From positions 1 through 64,000 of the forward strand of contig NZ_MCAS01000012.1 of NCBI RefSeq assembly GCF_003610895.1: a DNA stretch of 64,000 nt, given 5' to 3'. The first letter of the stretch is position 1. Each line of letters begins with the position of its first letter. The DNA is from Paraburkholderia fungorum. GTDB taxonomy: Bacteria; Pseudomonadota; Gammaproteobacteria; Burkholderiales; Burkholderiaceae. A program made the position numbers and the translations under genes. The notes beneath the pieces were generated by a model. The model worked only from the letters and a program-made list of their open reading frames with translations, did no database searches and had not been told where the DNA came from. Shown here piece by piece: positions 24,949 through 34,646 of this stretch.

Positions 24949-25040
24949 GGTTGCCTGCTGAGGTTGCGCACTGGGGTTGCTTATTAATCTCGCGTATCGA
25001 GCGCCGGACGGCGGCCAGGTGTGGCGCCGTCGGCAACAAG

Positions 25041-25075
25041 CCCGCTGCCGGTTTATCCGGCGGCGGGTTTTTTTT
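25041..25075 (+). terminator. Terminator after the DUF3443 gene
   Basis: CCCGCTGCCGG pairs with CCGGCGGCGGG (11 bp with one mismatch or wobble), loop TTTAT, then eight T. Its 3' arm and T-run overlap the last codons of the convergent metallopeptidase gene, where they read as the Lys-Lys-Pro end. Confidence 0.88.
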
Positions 25076-26159
25076 CGGGCGGCTGCCGAAGCGGCGTTTT
25101 ATCGCCGGCCGCCGCAATCACCCGATGGACGAAGCGCAGCTTGTCCACCACCGGCGAGGCCAGCGTGAACGGATAGCCGTCGGGCATGCCGAGACTGCGG
25201 TTCAGGCTATTTAACGCATACGTGAGCGGAAACCAGCGCTTCATCAGATTCTCGAAGCTCGCGTCTTCCACGGGCGTGCGGTCGGTCAGCGTCGGCTCGC
25301 TCGGGTCGTCGGGCAGCAGCGCGAGGCCGTATGAGGTCGAGGTATCCAGCACGTCGACGATCAGCAGGTAGTGCGCCCACGTCTCGGCCCAGTCTTCCCA
25401 CGGATGCATCGTCGCATAGGCGCTGATGAAGGATGCCTGCCAGTCTGCCGGTGCGCCGTCGCGGTAGTAGGCCTTCAGCGCCTCGCCGTAATCGGCGCGT
25501 TCGTCGCCGAACAGCTTGCGGTAGGACGCGAGCCAGCGCGGATCGTTTTCCACCAGCTGGCTGAAGTAGTAGTGGCCTGTCTCGTGGCGGAAATGGCCGA
25601 GCAGCGTGCGATAGGGCTCGCCCATCGCACTGCGCACCTTTTCGCGGTAGGCGTCGTCGGCTTCGGCGATGTTCAGGGTGATGAGGCCGTTGTCGTGGCC
25701 GGTCATGACCGGCGAACCGTCGCCGCCGTCCTCGAGGAATTCGAATGCCAGGCCATGCTCCGGATCGGTCTGATGTGGCTGCACATCGAGGCCGAGCGCG
25801 GCCAGCGTGTACAGCAGACGCCGCTTCGCCATCTCCAGCCGGTACCAGTAGAGCCGGTTGTCCGGCACGCCCAGATTCGGAATCGTGCGCGTGAGCTGGC
25901 AGGCACGGCACAGCGTGTCGGGCGAGTCGGCGGGAATCATCCAGTTGCAGACGTTTTCGACCGCATAGTTGTGGCACTGCCGGAACAGCGCGCCCTCGGC
26001 ACGTGGATGCAGACTGCGCCAGAGCCCTTCGCCGGCTTCTTCGAAGGTGCTGATTTCGGCCAGTTCGGGCACATATCCAAGCAGGGACTCGCAGCGTTCA
26101 CAGCGAACGTTCTCATAGAACACGAGGTGCGCGCAGCAGTTGCAGTGGAAGGTTCTCAT
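25053..26159 (-). CDS. Putative zinc-binding metallopeptidase
   Basis: 368 residues. The N-terminal zinc ribbon has CNCC (6-9) and CERC (20-23), with more Cys at 71, 84 and 87. The central domain carries the zincin motif HETGH (192-196, in LGHFRHETGHYYFS), with a following SYRKLFGDERADYGEALKAYY. A downstream WEDWAETWAHYLLIVDVLDT completes the family signature of the putative zinc-binding peptidase group. The ATG at 26159 has a weak ribosome site. It is divergent from the transglutaminase/ATP-grasp operon, with which such peptidases are often associated. Confidence 0.85.
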   Translation of the reverse strand: MRTFHCNCCAHLVFYENVRCERCESLLGYVPELAEISTFEEAGEGLWRSLHPRAEGALFRQCHNYAVENVCNWMIPADSPDTLCRACQLTRTIPNLGVPDNRLYWYRLEMAKRRLLYTLAALGLDVQPHQTDPEHGLAFEFLEDGGDGSPVMTGHDNGLITLNIAEADDAYREKVRSAMGEPYRTLLGHFRHETGHYYFSQLVENDPRWLASYRKLFGDERADYGEALKAYYRDGAPADWQASFISAYATMHPWEDWAETWAHYLLIVDVLDTSTSYGLALLPDDPSEPTLTDRTPVEDASFENLMKRWFPLTYALNSLNRSLGMPDGYPFTLASPVVDKLRFVHRVIAAAGDKTPLRQPPEKKPAAG

Positions 26160-26481
26160 CGAGCGTGGCCGGTGGTGGGTGACAGTGATGGGGTGAGGCC
26201 GATGTGCAATCTTCATGCCGCATTTGCCAGACGTCACTGGTTTAACGCACATTACGTACATGATCGTGCATCGGCGCTGCGCCGCTTTGGTGCGTGCCGG
26301 CCGAAAAGGCGGTGCAAAGGCGCGCTGATCGATCCACCGGACGATCGGTCGATGCGGCAAACTTCGTAGCAGGCGGTAGTCCGGGCGGTACGGGCAGTTC
26401 ACGCGGTTTTTCGCGCTTGTTCTATAAACGGCATGAAGCTTGCTTTTTGGCGGGCTGCCATCCTTTGTCCAGGAGTCTGGT
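26160..26481. other. Divergent intergenic region
   Basis: 322 bases between the metallopeptidase and transglutaminase starts, probably holding both promoters. I see no clear operator or hairpin. AGGAG at 26471-26475 serves the downstream GTG. Confidence 0.4.
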
Positions 26482-29400
26482 GTGTCCATACGCGTCGCGT
26501 TGAATCATGTCACACATTACCGCTACGACCGGCTGGTCGCGCTGTCGCCCCAGGTCGTGCGTCTGAGGCCTGCGCCGCATTGCCGGACCCCGATTCTGTC
26601 GTATTCGATGCGGGTCGAACCGGCTGAACATTTCATCAACTGGCAGCAGGACGCGTTCGCCAACTATCAGGCGCGTCTTGTGTTCCCCGAGAAGACGCGC
26701 GAATTCAAGGTGACCGTGGATCTGGTCGCCGAGATGGCCGTCTATAACCCGTTCGACTTCTTTCTCGAACCGTCGGCGGAAAAGTTTCCCTTCGAGTATG
26801 CGCCCGGCCTCGCGCTGGAGCTCGCGCCGTACCTCGTCAAGCGGCCGATGACGCCGCGCTTCGCCGAGTTCGTCGCGAGTATCGACCGCAAGCCGATGGT
26901 CACCGCCGATTTCCTCGTCGCGCTGAATCAGCGGCTGCAACGCGAGATCCGCTACCTGATCCGCATGGAGCCCGGCGTGCAGACGCCCGAGGAAACGCTC
27001 GTGAGCGCCGCGGGCTCGTGCCGCGATTCGGGTTGGCTGCTGGTCGAAACGCTCCGGCAACTGGGGCTGGCGGCGCGCTTTGTGTCCGGCTATCTGCTGC
27101 AACTCGCACCGGACGTCAAATCCATCGACGGCCCGAGCGGCACCGAAGTCGACTTCACCGACCTGCACGCATGGTGCGAGGTCTATCTGCCGGGCGCGGG
27201 CTGGATCGGCCTCGACCCGACCTCCGGCCTGCTCGCCGGGGAGGGCCATATTCCGGTCGCCTGCACGCCCGAGCCGGGCAGCGCGGCGCCGATTTCCGGC
27301 GCGGTCGACGAATCCGAAGTCGAGTTCGAACACACCATGTCGATCGAACGGGTACTGGAGACGCCGCGCGTCACCAAACCCTTTACCGAGGACGTGTGGA
27401 ACGACGTGCTGAAAATGGGCGCGCAGGTCGACCGGCGGCTGGCCGATATGGACGTGCGCCTGACGATGGGCGGCGAGCCGACCTTCGTGTCGGTGCGCGA
27501 TCGCGACGCCGCCGAATGGAACACCGACGCGCTCGGCCCCACCAAGCGCGGCTACGCGGTCGCGCTGATGGACAAACTGCGCTCGCGTTACGGCGCAAAC
27601 GGCTTCCTGCATATCGGCCAGGGCAAGTGGTATCCGGGCGAACAGTTGCCGCGCTGGGCCATGTCGCTCTACTGGCGCGCCGACGGCGAGCCGTGCTGGC
27701 AAGACCCCGCTCTGTTCGCCGACGAACGCGAGCCGGGCACCTACACGGCCGAGGACGCCCGGCGTTTCCTCGCCCATCTGGCGACCCGGCTGGCAGTCGA
27801 TCACGACCACATCCAGCCCGGTTTCGAAGACGCCTGGTACTACCTGTGGCGCGAGCGCCGTCTGCCGGTCAACGTCGATCCGCTCGATGCGCGCCTCGAC
27901 GACGAACTGGAGCGTGTGCGTTTGCGGCGCGTGTTCGACGCGGGGCTGGGCGGCGCGACCGGCTATGTCCTGCCGCTCGCGCGCGAACGCGATGTGCCGG
28001 ACGAGGCGGCGAAGTGGATCAGCGGCCGCTGGTTCTTCCGCGACGAACGCATGTTCCTGATTCCCGGCGATTCGCCGATGGGTTATCGCCTGCCGCTCGA
28101 TTCGCTGCCGTGGGTGTCGAAGACCGACTATCCGTATCAGCACGCGCACGATCCGTTTGCGCCGCCGGTGCCGTTGCGCTCAGCGGCGCAACTGCGCATG
28201 CAATACGAGGGCGACGGCGACGCTGGGTCCCGCCGCCGCTCCCTGAGCGCCGCCGATGCGCGGCATGCAGCGGCGTTGTCGTCGTCAGCGGGGGATTTGT
28301 TGAGCGGCGTGGCGGGCGCCGGCGTGCTGGCTTTCGCTCCGCAGCGGGGTGACGAGCAGGCGCCGGCGCGCGGCGAGTCGTCGAAGGAAACCTTGCGCAC
28401 GGCGATCTGCGTCGAGGCGCGCGACCCGAAACGCGCCGCCGGTCCGAAGGCGGAAACCGAAGCGTTCGGCAGCGGCCGCTCGCTGCTGCATGTGTTCATG
28501 CCGCCGCTCACCGAACTCGACGACTATCTCGACCTGCTGGCGGCGATCGAAGCGACGGCGGCGGAGTTGCGGATGCAGGTGGTGCTCGAAGGCTATCCGC
28601 CGCCACGCGATGCGCGCCTGAACGTCCTGCAGGTGACGCCGGACCCGGGTGTGATCGAAGTGAACATCCATCCCGCTTCGAGCTGGGCGCAACTGGTCGA
28701 CAACACGGAGTATCTCTATCAGTCTGCGGCCGAGAGCTATCTGAGCAGCGAGAAGTTCATGACCGACGGCCGGCATACCGGAACCGGCGGCGGCAATCAC
28801 TTCGTGCTCGGTGGGGCGACGCCCGCCGATAGTCCGTTCCTGCGCCGTCCTGACCTGCTGGCGAGCCTGATCGCCTATTGGCACAACCATCCCTCGCTGT
28901 CGTATCTGTTTTCCGGGCTGTTCATCGGGCCGACGAGCCAGGCGCCGCGCGTCGACGAAGCGCGCAACGATCAGGTGTATGAGCTCGAGGTGGCGTTCCG
29001 CGAGTTGCAGCGGCAGATCGACCTGCTCGGTGGCCGCGACAGCGCCAATCTGCCGGCGTGGATGATCGACCGCTCGCTGCGCAACATCCTGATCGACGTG
29101 ACGGGCAACACGCACCGCGCCGAGTTCTGCATCGACAAACTCTATTCGCCCGATGGTCCGACTGGCCGTCTCGGCCTGCTCGAATTGCGCGGTTTCGAAA
29201 TGCCGCCGCACGCGCGCATGAGTCTCGTGCAGCAGTTGCTGCTGCGCGCGCTGGTGGCGCGCTTCTGGCACACGCCCTACACGCAGCGCCTCACGCGCTG
29301 GGGCACGGAGCTGCACGACCGCTTCCTGCTCGGCACCTTCGCGAAGATGGATTTCGACGACGTGCTCGGCGAACTCAACCAGGCGGGCTTCGCCTTCGAG

Positions 29401-29973
29401 AGCAGCTGGTTCGCGCCGCACTTCGAATTCCGCTTCCCGCTGGTTGGCGAGACCACGGTGAACGGCGTCTCGCTGACCATCCGCAACGCGCTCGAACCCT
29501 GGCATGTGATGGGCGAAGAGGGCTCGCCGGGCGGCACGGTGCGCTACGTGGATTCGTCGGTGGAAAGGCTCGAGGTGCGCGCGCTCGGTTTGAACGACAA
29601 CCGCCACGTGCTGACGGTGAACGGCGTGCCGGTGCCCCTGCAGCCGACTGGCCGCGTCAGCGAATATGTGGCCGGCGTGCGCTTTCGCGCCTGGTCGCAA
29701 CCGTCGGCGCTGCATCCGACCATCGGCGTGGATGCGCCGCTCACTTTCGATCTGGTCGATACATGGACGGGCCGCTCGGTCGGCGGATGCCAGTATCATG
29801 TCGCTCATCCGGGCGGGCGCAACTATCAGACCTTCCCGGTCAATGCTTACGAGGCGGAAAGCCGGCGGCGCGCGCGCTTCTTCTCATCCGGCCATACGCC
29901 GGGGCCGCTCACGGTCGGCACACCGCAGCGCAGCCTCGAGTTTCCGTTCACGTTGGACCTGCGCTACTGGTAA
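26482..29973 (+). CDS. Transglutaminase-like DUF2126 protein
   Basis: 1163 residues. The GTG start has AGGAG 6 bases upstream and gives [18 protein letters not shown]-terminal transglutaminase N-domain (about 1-85), then a transglutaminase core with Cys180 ([27 protein letters not shown]), His229 (DLHAWCEV) and Asp245 (LDPTSG), the intact triad. From about 320 to the end lies DUF2126, with [11 protein letters not shown] and [16 protein letters not shown] low-complexity insert (about 570-660) interrupts it. In the family it is linked to ATP-grasp and alpha-E genes, predicted to make or modify peptides. It is the first gene of that set here. Confidence 0.9.
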   Translation: MSIRVALNHVTHYRYDRLVALSPQVVRLRPAPHCRTPILSYSMRVEPAEHFINWQQDAFANYQARLVFPEKTREFKVTVDLVAEMAVYNPFDFFLEPSAEKFPFEYAPGLALELAPYLVKRPMTPRFAEFVASIDRKPMVTADFLVALNQRLQREIRYLIRMEPGVQTPEETLVSAAGSCRDSGWLLVETLRQLGLAARFVSGYLLQLAPDVKSIDGPSGTEVDFTDLHAWCEVYLPGAGWIGLDPTSGLLAGEGHIPVACTPEPGSAAPISGAVDESEVEFEHTMSIERVLETPRVTKPFTEDVWNDVLKMGAQVDRRLADMDVRLTMGGEPTFVSVRDRDAAEWNTDALGPTKRGYAVALMDKLRSRYGANGFLHIGQGKWYPGEQLPRWAMSLYWRADGEPCWQDPALFADEREPGTYTAEDARRFLAHLATRLAVDHDHIQPGFEDAWYYLWRERRLPVNVDPLDARLDDELERVRLRRVFDAGLGGATGYVLPLARERDVPDEAAKWISGRWFFRDERMFLIPGDSPMGYRLPLDSLPWVSKTDYPYQHAHDPFAPPVPLRSAAQLRMQYEGDGDAGSRRRSLSAADARHAAALSSSAGDLLSGVAGAGVLAFAPQRGDEQAPARGESSKETLRTAICVEARDPKRAAGPKAETEAFGSGRSLLHVFMPPLTELDDYLDLLAAIEATAAELRMQVVLEGYPPPRDARLNVLQVTPDPGVIEVNIHPASSWAQLVDNTEYLYQSAAESYLSSEKFMTDGRHTGTGGGNHFVLGGATPADSPFLRRPDLLASLIAYWHNHPSLSYLFSGLFIGPTSQAPRVDEARNDQVYELEVAFRELQRQIDLLGGRDSANLPAWMIDRSLRNILIDVTGNTHRAEFCIDKLYSPDGPTGRLGLLELRGFEMPPHARMSLVQQLLLRALVARFWHTPYTQRLTRWGTELHDRFLLGTFAKMDFDDVLGELNQAGFAFESSWFAPHFEFRFPLVGETTVNGVSLTIRNALEPWHVMGEEGSPGGTVRYVDSSVERLEVRALGLNDNRHVLTVNGVPVPLQPTGRVSEYVAGVRFRAWSQPSALHPTIGVDAPLTFDLVDTWTGRSVGGCQYHVAHPGGRNYQTFPVNAYEAESRRRARFFSSGHTPGPLTVGTPQRSLEFPFTLDLRYW

Positions 29974-30020
29974 CCTGGTAGACTGAAAAGCGACGGCACA
30001 TTTTTAAAAACGACACGACC

Positions 30021-32663
30021 TTGGCCTTTCAATCGACCTTTCCCTTCGAAACGTCCGCGGCGCGCGCGGACGCTTCATCCTTATTGCGGCTGTTGCCGGC
30101 CTACGAAGGACATTGGGACGAGTTGCGCGATGCCTCGGGCGCGTTGCGCGAACCGTGGCGGCAATTCTTCGAGCGGCTCGGCGAAGACGGCATCGCGCGG
30201 CTGGAGGATCACCGCGCCTCGATCGCGCAGCAGATCCGCGACAACGACATCAGCTACAACGTCTACGCGGATAACGGCGAGCCGCGGCCATGGGCGCTCG
30301 ACCTGCTGCCGTTCCTGATCAGCGAGGCCGAGTGGGCGCATATCGAGCGTGGTGTGACGCAGCGCGCGCATCTGCTCAATGCGATCGTCGCCGATATCTA
30401 TGGGCCGCAGAGCCTGCTCGAGCGCGGGCAGCTGCCGCCCGCGCTGGTGTTCGGACACCCCGGCTATCTGCGCTCCGTGAAGGGCTTCACGCCACCAGGC
30501 GGGCAGTATCTGCAGGTGGTCGCCGTCGATCTGGCGCGTACGCCCGGCGGGCAATGGACCGTCATGGTGCATCGCACCGAGGCGCCATCGGGCCTTGGCT
30601 ATGCGCTGGAAAACCGGCTGATCGTCTCGACGCTGTTCGCCGATCCGTTCCGCGCAATGCATGTGAGCCGCCTCGCGCCGACCTATTCGCAACTGATCGC
30701 GACGCTCGTGCAAGCCGCGCAGGCCACCATGCGGCACGACAGTTCAGGCGCCGACAGTTCGCCGCATATCGCCTTGCTGACACCTGGGCCGTTCAGCGAG
30801 ACTTACTTCGAGCACGTGTTTCTCGCGCGCTATCTCGGCGTTACGCTGGTCGAAGGCAAGGACCTGACCGTGCGCGACGACATGCTGTATCTGAAGACGC
30901 TTGCCGGTCTTGAACGTGTGCACGTCGTGCTGCGCCGTCTTGACGATGCATTCTGCGACCCGGTCGAATTGCGCGCGGATTCCAGCATCGGCGTGCCGGG
31001 CCTGTTGCAGGTGATGCGCGCGGGCAATGTGATCGTCTCGAACGTGCCGGGCTCGGGCTTTGTCGAATCGCCGGCTTTGCATGGGTTTTTGCCGGGCATC
31101 GCCGAAGTCCTGCTCGACGAGGACCTGGTGCTGCCGAGCGTGGCGACCTGGTGGTGCGGCGAAAAGGCCGCGCGCGAACATGCGTTCGCGCGTCTGGACG
31201 AAGCCTTCATCGTGCCGACCTGGCCGGTCGCGCCGCGCGACGCGCCGCCCGGGATCGAACAGGGGCGTCAGCGGCTCTCCACCTGGCGTGAACGCATCGA
31301 GGCGATGCCCGACACCTATACGATCCAGCAACCGCAGCGTTTTTCCTGCACCCCGCGTTACGAAGACGGCACGATTGGCCGCCGTCCCTCGGTGCTGCGC
31401 GTCTATGCGATTGCCGACGTGAACGGCGGCTGGCATGTCATGCCTGGCGGCTTCACACGGGTGGCCGCCGAGCGTCAGGCGACGGTGTCGATGCAGTACG
31501 GCGGCAGCAGCGTCGATACGTGGGTGCTGTCGAGCCAGCCCACCTCGACCTTCACGCTGCTGCCTTCGCCGATGCAACCCGCCGACCTCGCGCGCAAGCA
31601 TCGCACCGTGTCGAGCCGCGCGGCGGAAAATCTGTTCTGGGCCGGACGTTATGGCGAACGCGCCGAAAACAATGTGCGGCTGTTGCGCCTGATTCTCGGC
31701 TCGCTGGAAGGCAACGACGCCGACGCGATGTTCCCGACGCTGGTCGAACTCGCCACGCATTGCGGGCTCGTGCAGTCCGGCGATATGTTTGCGCCGAACT
31801 CGCCGCAAGTGTTCGAACGCGCGTTGGTCGCGAATCTGGGCGAGAGCACCGGCCCCACGAGCATTGGCCAGAATCTCGCGTGGCAGGCGCGTTCGAACGG
31901 CGAAGTGCGCGGGCGTCTGTCGAACGATCACTGGCGCACGATTCTCGCGGCGCGCAACGATTTCCGCGACGCATTGCAGACCTTGATGCCGGCGGCAAGT
32001 TCGAATGGGAACGGGAACGCTAATGGCCGTGGTAACGGCCGCGCCGAACGTAGCGAGCGCTACGACCGCTATGACCGGGTGACGTTGATGAGCGCGCTCG
32101 AACGCCTGTCGGTGCAATTGTCGGCGATCAGCGGCGCGCAGGGCGATCGCATGACGCGCGACGAAGCGTGGCGTTTGCTGTTCGTCGGGCGGCACATCGA
32201 ACGCGTGTCGGCAATGACGTCGTTCCTGCGTGTGGTCGCCGATAAAGGCCAACTCGCGACCCCGGCCGGGTTCGATCTGCTGCTGCAACTGTTCGACAGC
32301 ACGCTCACGTATCGCGCGCTGTATCCGGGCCGTTTCGAAGTGCCGGCGCTGCTGGATCTGCTGGTGATCGAGCCGACCAACCCGCGCGGCATCTATGGTG
32401 TGTATGAGCGCCTGCGCAAGAAGCTCGACGAGATCGCCGTGGCGGCGGGCAGCATGCGGCATCGTCCGTTTGCGGAATTGATGCCGCCTGCCGCTTCGTT
32501 GCCGACGCTCGAATCGCTGTGCGCGGTCGACGAAGATGGCGCATACGCCGAGTTGATGGCGGTGTGCGATCTGATTGGCGGCTATGTCAGCGCGGCCGCG
32601 CACGAGATCAGCGCGCGCTATTTCAGTCATGCCAGTACGGTGGCGTCGCAGGTGTGGTCATGA
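30021..32663 (+). CDS. Circularly permuted ATP-grasp fused to alpha-E domain
   Basis: 880 residues in one chain. About 50-500 is a circularly permuted ATP-grasp domain (QQIRDNDISYNVYAD, LLDEDLVLPSVATWWCGE), predicted to ligate peptides or amines using ATP. About 530-870 is an alpha-E domain (SRAAENLFWAGRYGERAENNVRLLRLILGS), all helical. A Gly/Asn/Arg-rich insert (about 656-685) sits inside the alpha-E part. In many genomes these are two separate genes. The TTG start at 30021 lacks a clear ribosome site and is uncertain. Overlaps the next gene by 4 bases. Confidence 0.88.
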   Translation: MAFQSTFPFETSAARADASSLLRLLPAYEGHWDELRDASGALREPWRQFFERLGEDGIARLEDHRASIAQQIRDNDISYNVYADNGEPRPWALDLLPFLISEAEWAHIERGVTQRAHLLNAIVADIYGPQSLLERGQLPPALVFGHPGYLRSVKGFTPPGGQYLQVVAVDLARTPGGQWTVMVHRTEAPSGLGYALENRLIVSTLFADPFRAMHVSRLAPTYSQLIATLVQAAQATMRHDSSGADSSPHIALLTPGPFSETYFEHVFLARYLGVTLVEGKDLTVRDDMLYLKTLAGLERVHVVLRRLDDAFCDPVELRADSSIGVPGLLQVMRAGNVIVSNVPGSGFVESPALHGFLPGIAEVLLDEDLVLPSVATWWCGEKAAREHAFARLDEAFIVPTWPVAPRDAPPGIEQGRQRLSTWRERIEAMPDTYTIQQPQRFSCTPRYEDGTIGRRPSVLRVYAIADVNGGWHVMPGGFTRVAAERQATVSMQYGGSSVDTWVLSSQPTSTFTLLPSPMQPADLARKHRTVSSRAAENLFWAGRYGERAENNVRLLRLILGSLEGNDADAMFPTLVELATHCGLVQSGDMFAPNSPQVFERALVANLGESTGPTSIGQNLAWQARSNGEVRGRLSNDHWRTILAARNDFRDALQTLMPAASSNGNGNANGRGNGRAERSERYDRYDRVTLMSALERLSVQLSAISGAQGDRMTRDEAWRLLFVGRHIERVSAMTSFLRVVADKGQLATPAGFDLLLQLFDSTLTYRALYPGRFEVPALLDLLVIEPTNPRGIYGVYERLRKKLDEIAVAAGSMRHRPFAELMPPAASLPTLESLCAVDEDGAYAELMAVCDLIGGYVSAAAHEISARYFSHASTVASQVWS

Positions 32664-33550
32664 AGAACACGCCGACCGTGTTGTCCGTGTCGCATCGCAC
32701 GACTTACCATTACTCCACCTATGTGGAGACCGCCCAGCATCTCGCGACGATCCGGCCGATCGCCTGCGCATGGCAGCGTGTGGTCTCGCATGACGAAAAG
32801 ATCGAACCGGAACCGTCGTATCAGACCAGCCGTATCGACGCATTCGGCAACGACGTGCTGTACTTCGCACTGGACGCCCCGCACGAGCGCTTGCAACTCG
32901 TCAGCGAAACCACGGTGGCGCTCCTGCCGCGCTGGACCGATCTCGACCCTGAAGAAACGCCGGCATGGGAAGAGGTGGCGGACGCGCTGCGTTTTTGTGT
33001 GGGCGGCGAGTTCCGGCCCGAGGTGGAGTTCTGCTTTGCCTCGCCGAACATTGTGCCGCGGCCGTCGTTGCGCGCTTATGCGCTGCCGAGCTTTCCTCCC
33101 GGCATGCCGGTCGTGGCGGGCGCGATCGATCTGATGCACCGGATTCACGCCGACTTCGCGTATAAGCCCTCGGCAACGATGTTCGACACGCCTGCCGAGC
33201 GTGCCTTCGAATTGAAGAGCGGGGTGTGCCAGGACTTCGCGCAGGTGATGATCGGCTGCCTGCGCTCGCTGGGTTTGCCGGCGCGCTATGTGAGCGGTTA
33301 TCTGCGCAACGATCCGCCGCCCGGGCAGCCCCGTCTGATCGGCGCGGATGCCTCGCACGCGTGGGTGTCGGTGTATTGCCCGGAGAGCGGCTGGATCGAC
33401 CTCGACCCGACCAATGACGTGCTCGCCGATATGGACCACGTGACGCTCGCGATCGGTCGCGATTACAGCGACGTGTCCTTGCTGCGCGGGACGATTCTGG
33501 GGGGCGGGGCGCATCGGGTAGAGGTGGGGGTGACGGTGTTGGCGCTTTAA
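32660..33550 (+). CDS. Transglutaminase family protein
   Basis: 296 residues, a cysteine protease-fold enzyme of the bacterial transglutaminase-like group. N-terminal beta domain (about 10-90, SHRTTYHYSTYVE), then the core with Cys190 (GVCQDFAQVMIGCLRSLGLPARYVSGYL), His233 (DASHAWVSVY) and Asp249 (IDLDPTND). Coupled by ATGA to the ATP-grasp/alpha-E gene. It probably cleaves or transfers the product made by that protein. The triad looks intact. Confidence 0.92.
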   Translation: MKNTPTVLSVSHRTTYHYSTYVETAQHLATIRPIACAWQRVVSHDEKIEPEPSYQTSRIDAFGNDVLYFALDAPHERLQLVSETTVALLPRWTDLDPEETPAWEEVADALRFCVGGEFRPEVEFCFASPNIVPRPSLRAYALPSFPPGMPVVAGAIDLMHRIHADFAYKPSATMFDTPAERAFELKSGVCQDFAQVMIGCLRSLGLPARYVSGYLRNDPPPGQPRLIGADASHAWVSVYCPESGWIDLDPTNDVLADMDHVTLAIGRDYSDVSLLRGTILGGGAHRVEVGVTVLAL

Positions 33551-33572
33551 CCCCCTTAACCCCCTTAACCCC
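33547..33572. repeat. TTAACCCCC tandem repeat
   Basis: Two perfect 9-bp TTAACCCCC units and one 8-bp TTAACCCC unit; the first overlaps the stop codon of the transglutaminase gene. A degenerate continuation follows to about 33600. Confidence 0.75.
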
Positions 33573-33736
33573 GCTTTAACGCCTTCGACGCTTTTAACCC
33601 TTCCAGCAAGCCGCTTTCAGATCAGACAGATTCGCTCGACGCGCCGGGCGCGCTTCGGCACGCTCTTTTATCCCGCTTTCGGGGAAAACCCTCTCCATCC
33701 ATTCCCATCCAGCGGGAATCCATTTTTTGAAATCCG

Positions 33737-33754
33737 AGAATACTCTGGCATTCT
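33737..33754. promoter_or_regulatory. Inverted repeat AGAAT-N8-ATTCT upstream of iclR gene
   Basis: 5-bp arms in the leader of the IclR-family gene, just downstream of TTGAAA (33727-33732). IclR proteins commonly bind such sites and repress their own gene. The arms are short, so this is tentative. Confidence 0.4.
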
Positions 33755-33786
33755 GATTCCATTATTCATTGTGGGTAGTTTTCATC

Positions 33787-34536
33787 GTGAACGCGGAACA
33801 GGGTGTGACAGGGGCTGAGCGCGTGCTGCTGGTGCTGGCGGCACTCGCCAGTCATGGCAAGGCCATGTCGGTCAAGGATCTGCTCGCCGTCACCGGTCTC
33901 GCGCAAAGCACGCTGTACCGGCAGATCGCCTTGCTCAAGCGCTGGGGTTTCGTCGCTGAAAACGCGGGTCATTACGCGCCGGGTCCGATCAGCCTGCAGC
34001 TTGCACTCGGCTTCGATGTGAATTCGCTGCTCGTCGAAGCGAGCCGCAGCGAAATGCAACAGCTCGCGCGCGCGTCGCAGGAAAGCATCGGTCTTGTGGT
34101 CGCGGTCAAGCATCAGGTGATGTGCCTGGAGATGGTCGACAGTCAGCACTCGTTGCGTTGTTCGTTCGAAAAAGGCCGCGCCGTGCCGCTGAAAGCTGGC
34201 GCTTCGGCGAAGTCGCTGCTGGCGTTCATGGCCGACAAGGCGCGCACCGAAGTGCTCGATAGCGTGTTCGACAACGACCCGGCCGGCCGCGCCGAGATCG
34301 AAGCCGAGCTCGAACAGATTCGCGCTCAAGGCTACGCCGTCAGCGACAGCGAAGTCGATCCGGGCGTGTGGGGCGTGAGCGCTCCGATCTTTCATCGCAG
34401 CGGACGCGGCGCCGGCAGCAGCGCGTCGATCACGCTGATGGCGCCGTCCACACGCGCCATCGGCCGCGAAAGCCAATTCATCGACGGGACGCTACGCACG
34501 GCCCGCGCTATTTCCGAGCATATGCAAACCGATTGA
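33787..34536 (+). CDS. IclR-family transcriptional regulator
   Basis: 249 residues. N-terminal winged helix (about 5-65: GAERVLLVLAALASHGKAMSVKDLLAVTGLAQSTLYRQIALLKRWGFV) and C-terminal effector domain (about 75-245). It is upstream of and co-directional with an amino-acid ABC transporter and a formimidoylglutamase gene, so it probably controls them. The GTG at 33787 is taken; an in-frame GTG at 33769 adds six hydrophobic residues and cannot be excluded. Neither has a strong ribosome site. Confidence 0.87.
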   Translation: MNAEQGVTGAERVLLVLAALASHGKAMSVKDLLAVTGLAQSTLYRQIALLKRWGFVAENAGHYAPGPISLQLALGFDVNSLLVEASRSEMQQLARASQESIGLVVAVKHQVMCLEMVDSQHSLRCSFEKGRAVPLKAGASAKSLLAFMADKARTEVLDSVFDNDPAGRAEIEAELEQIRAQGYAVSDSEVDPGVWGVSAPIFHRSGRGAGSSASITLMAPSTRAIGRESQFIDGTLRTARAISEHMQTD

Positions 34537-34576
34537 TCGGGCAAGACCGCTTGCACTCAGAATTCGATCTGGATAC

Positions 34577-34631
34577 CGAACGAACTGAACGAAGCGAAAG
34601 AAGCGAACCAAGCGAACGAGTTGAACGAACC
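34577..34631. repeat. GAACGAA/GCGAA short-repeat tract
   Basis: About 55 bases of repeated CGAAC, GAACGAA and GCGAA words directly upstream of the AGGAG of the periplasmic binding protein gene. Similar tracts occur near 12317 and, on the other strand, near 39602. May affect leader structure or be simple expansion. Confidence 0.5.
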
Positions 34632-34646
34632 ACCAGGAGCCCTCCC

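Noticed and set aside
26422..28149. 575-codon minus-strand frame over the transglutaminase-DUF2126 gene
   Set aside because: Antisense to conserved catalytic motifs; no recognisable domain.
30744..32630. 628-codon minus-strand frame over the ATP-grasp/alpha-E gene
   Set aside because: Antisense to conserved sequence and without its own signals.
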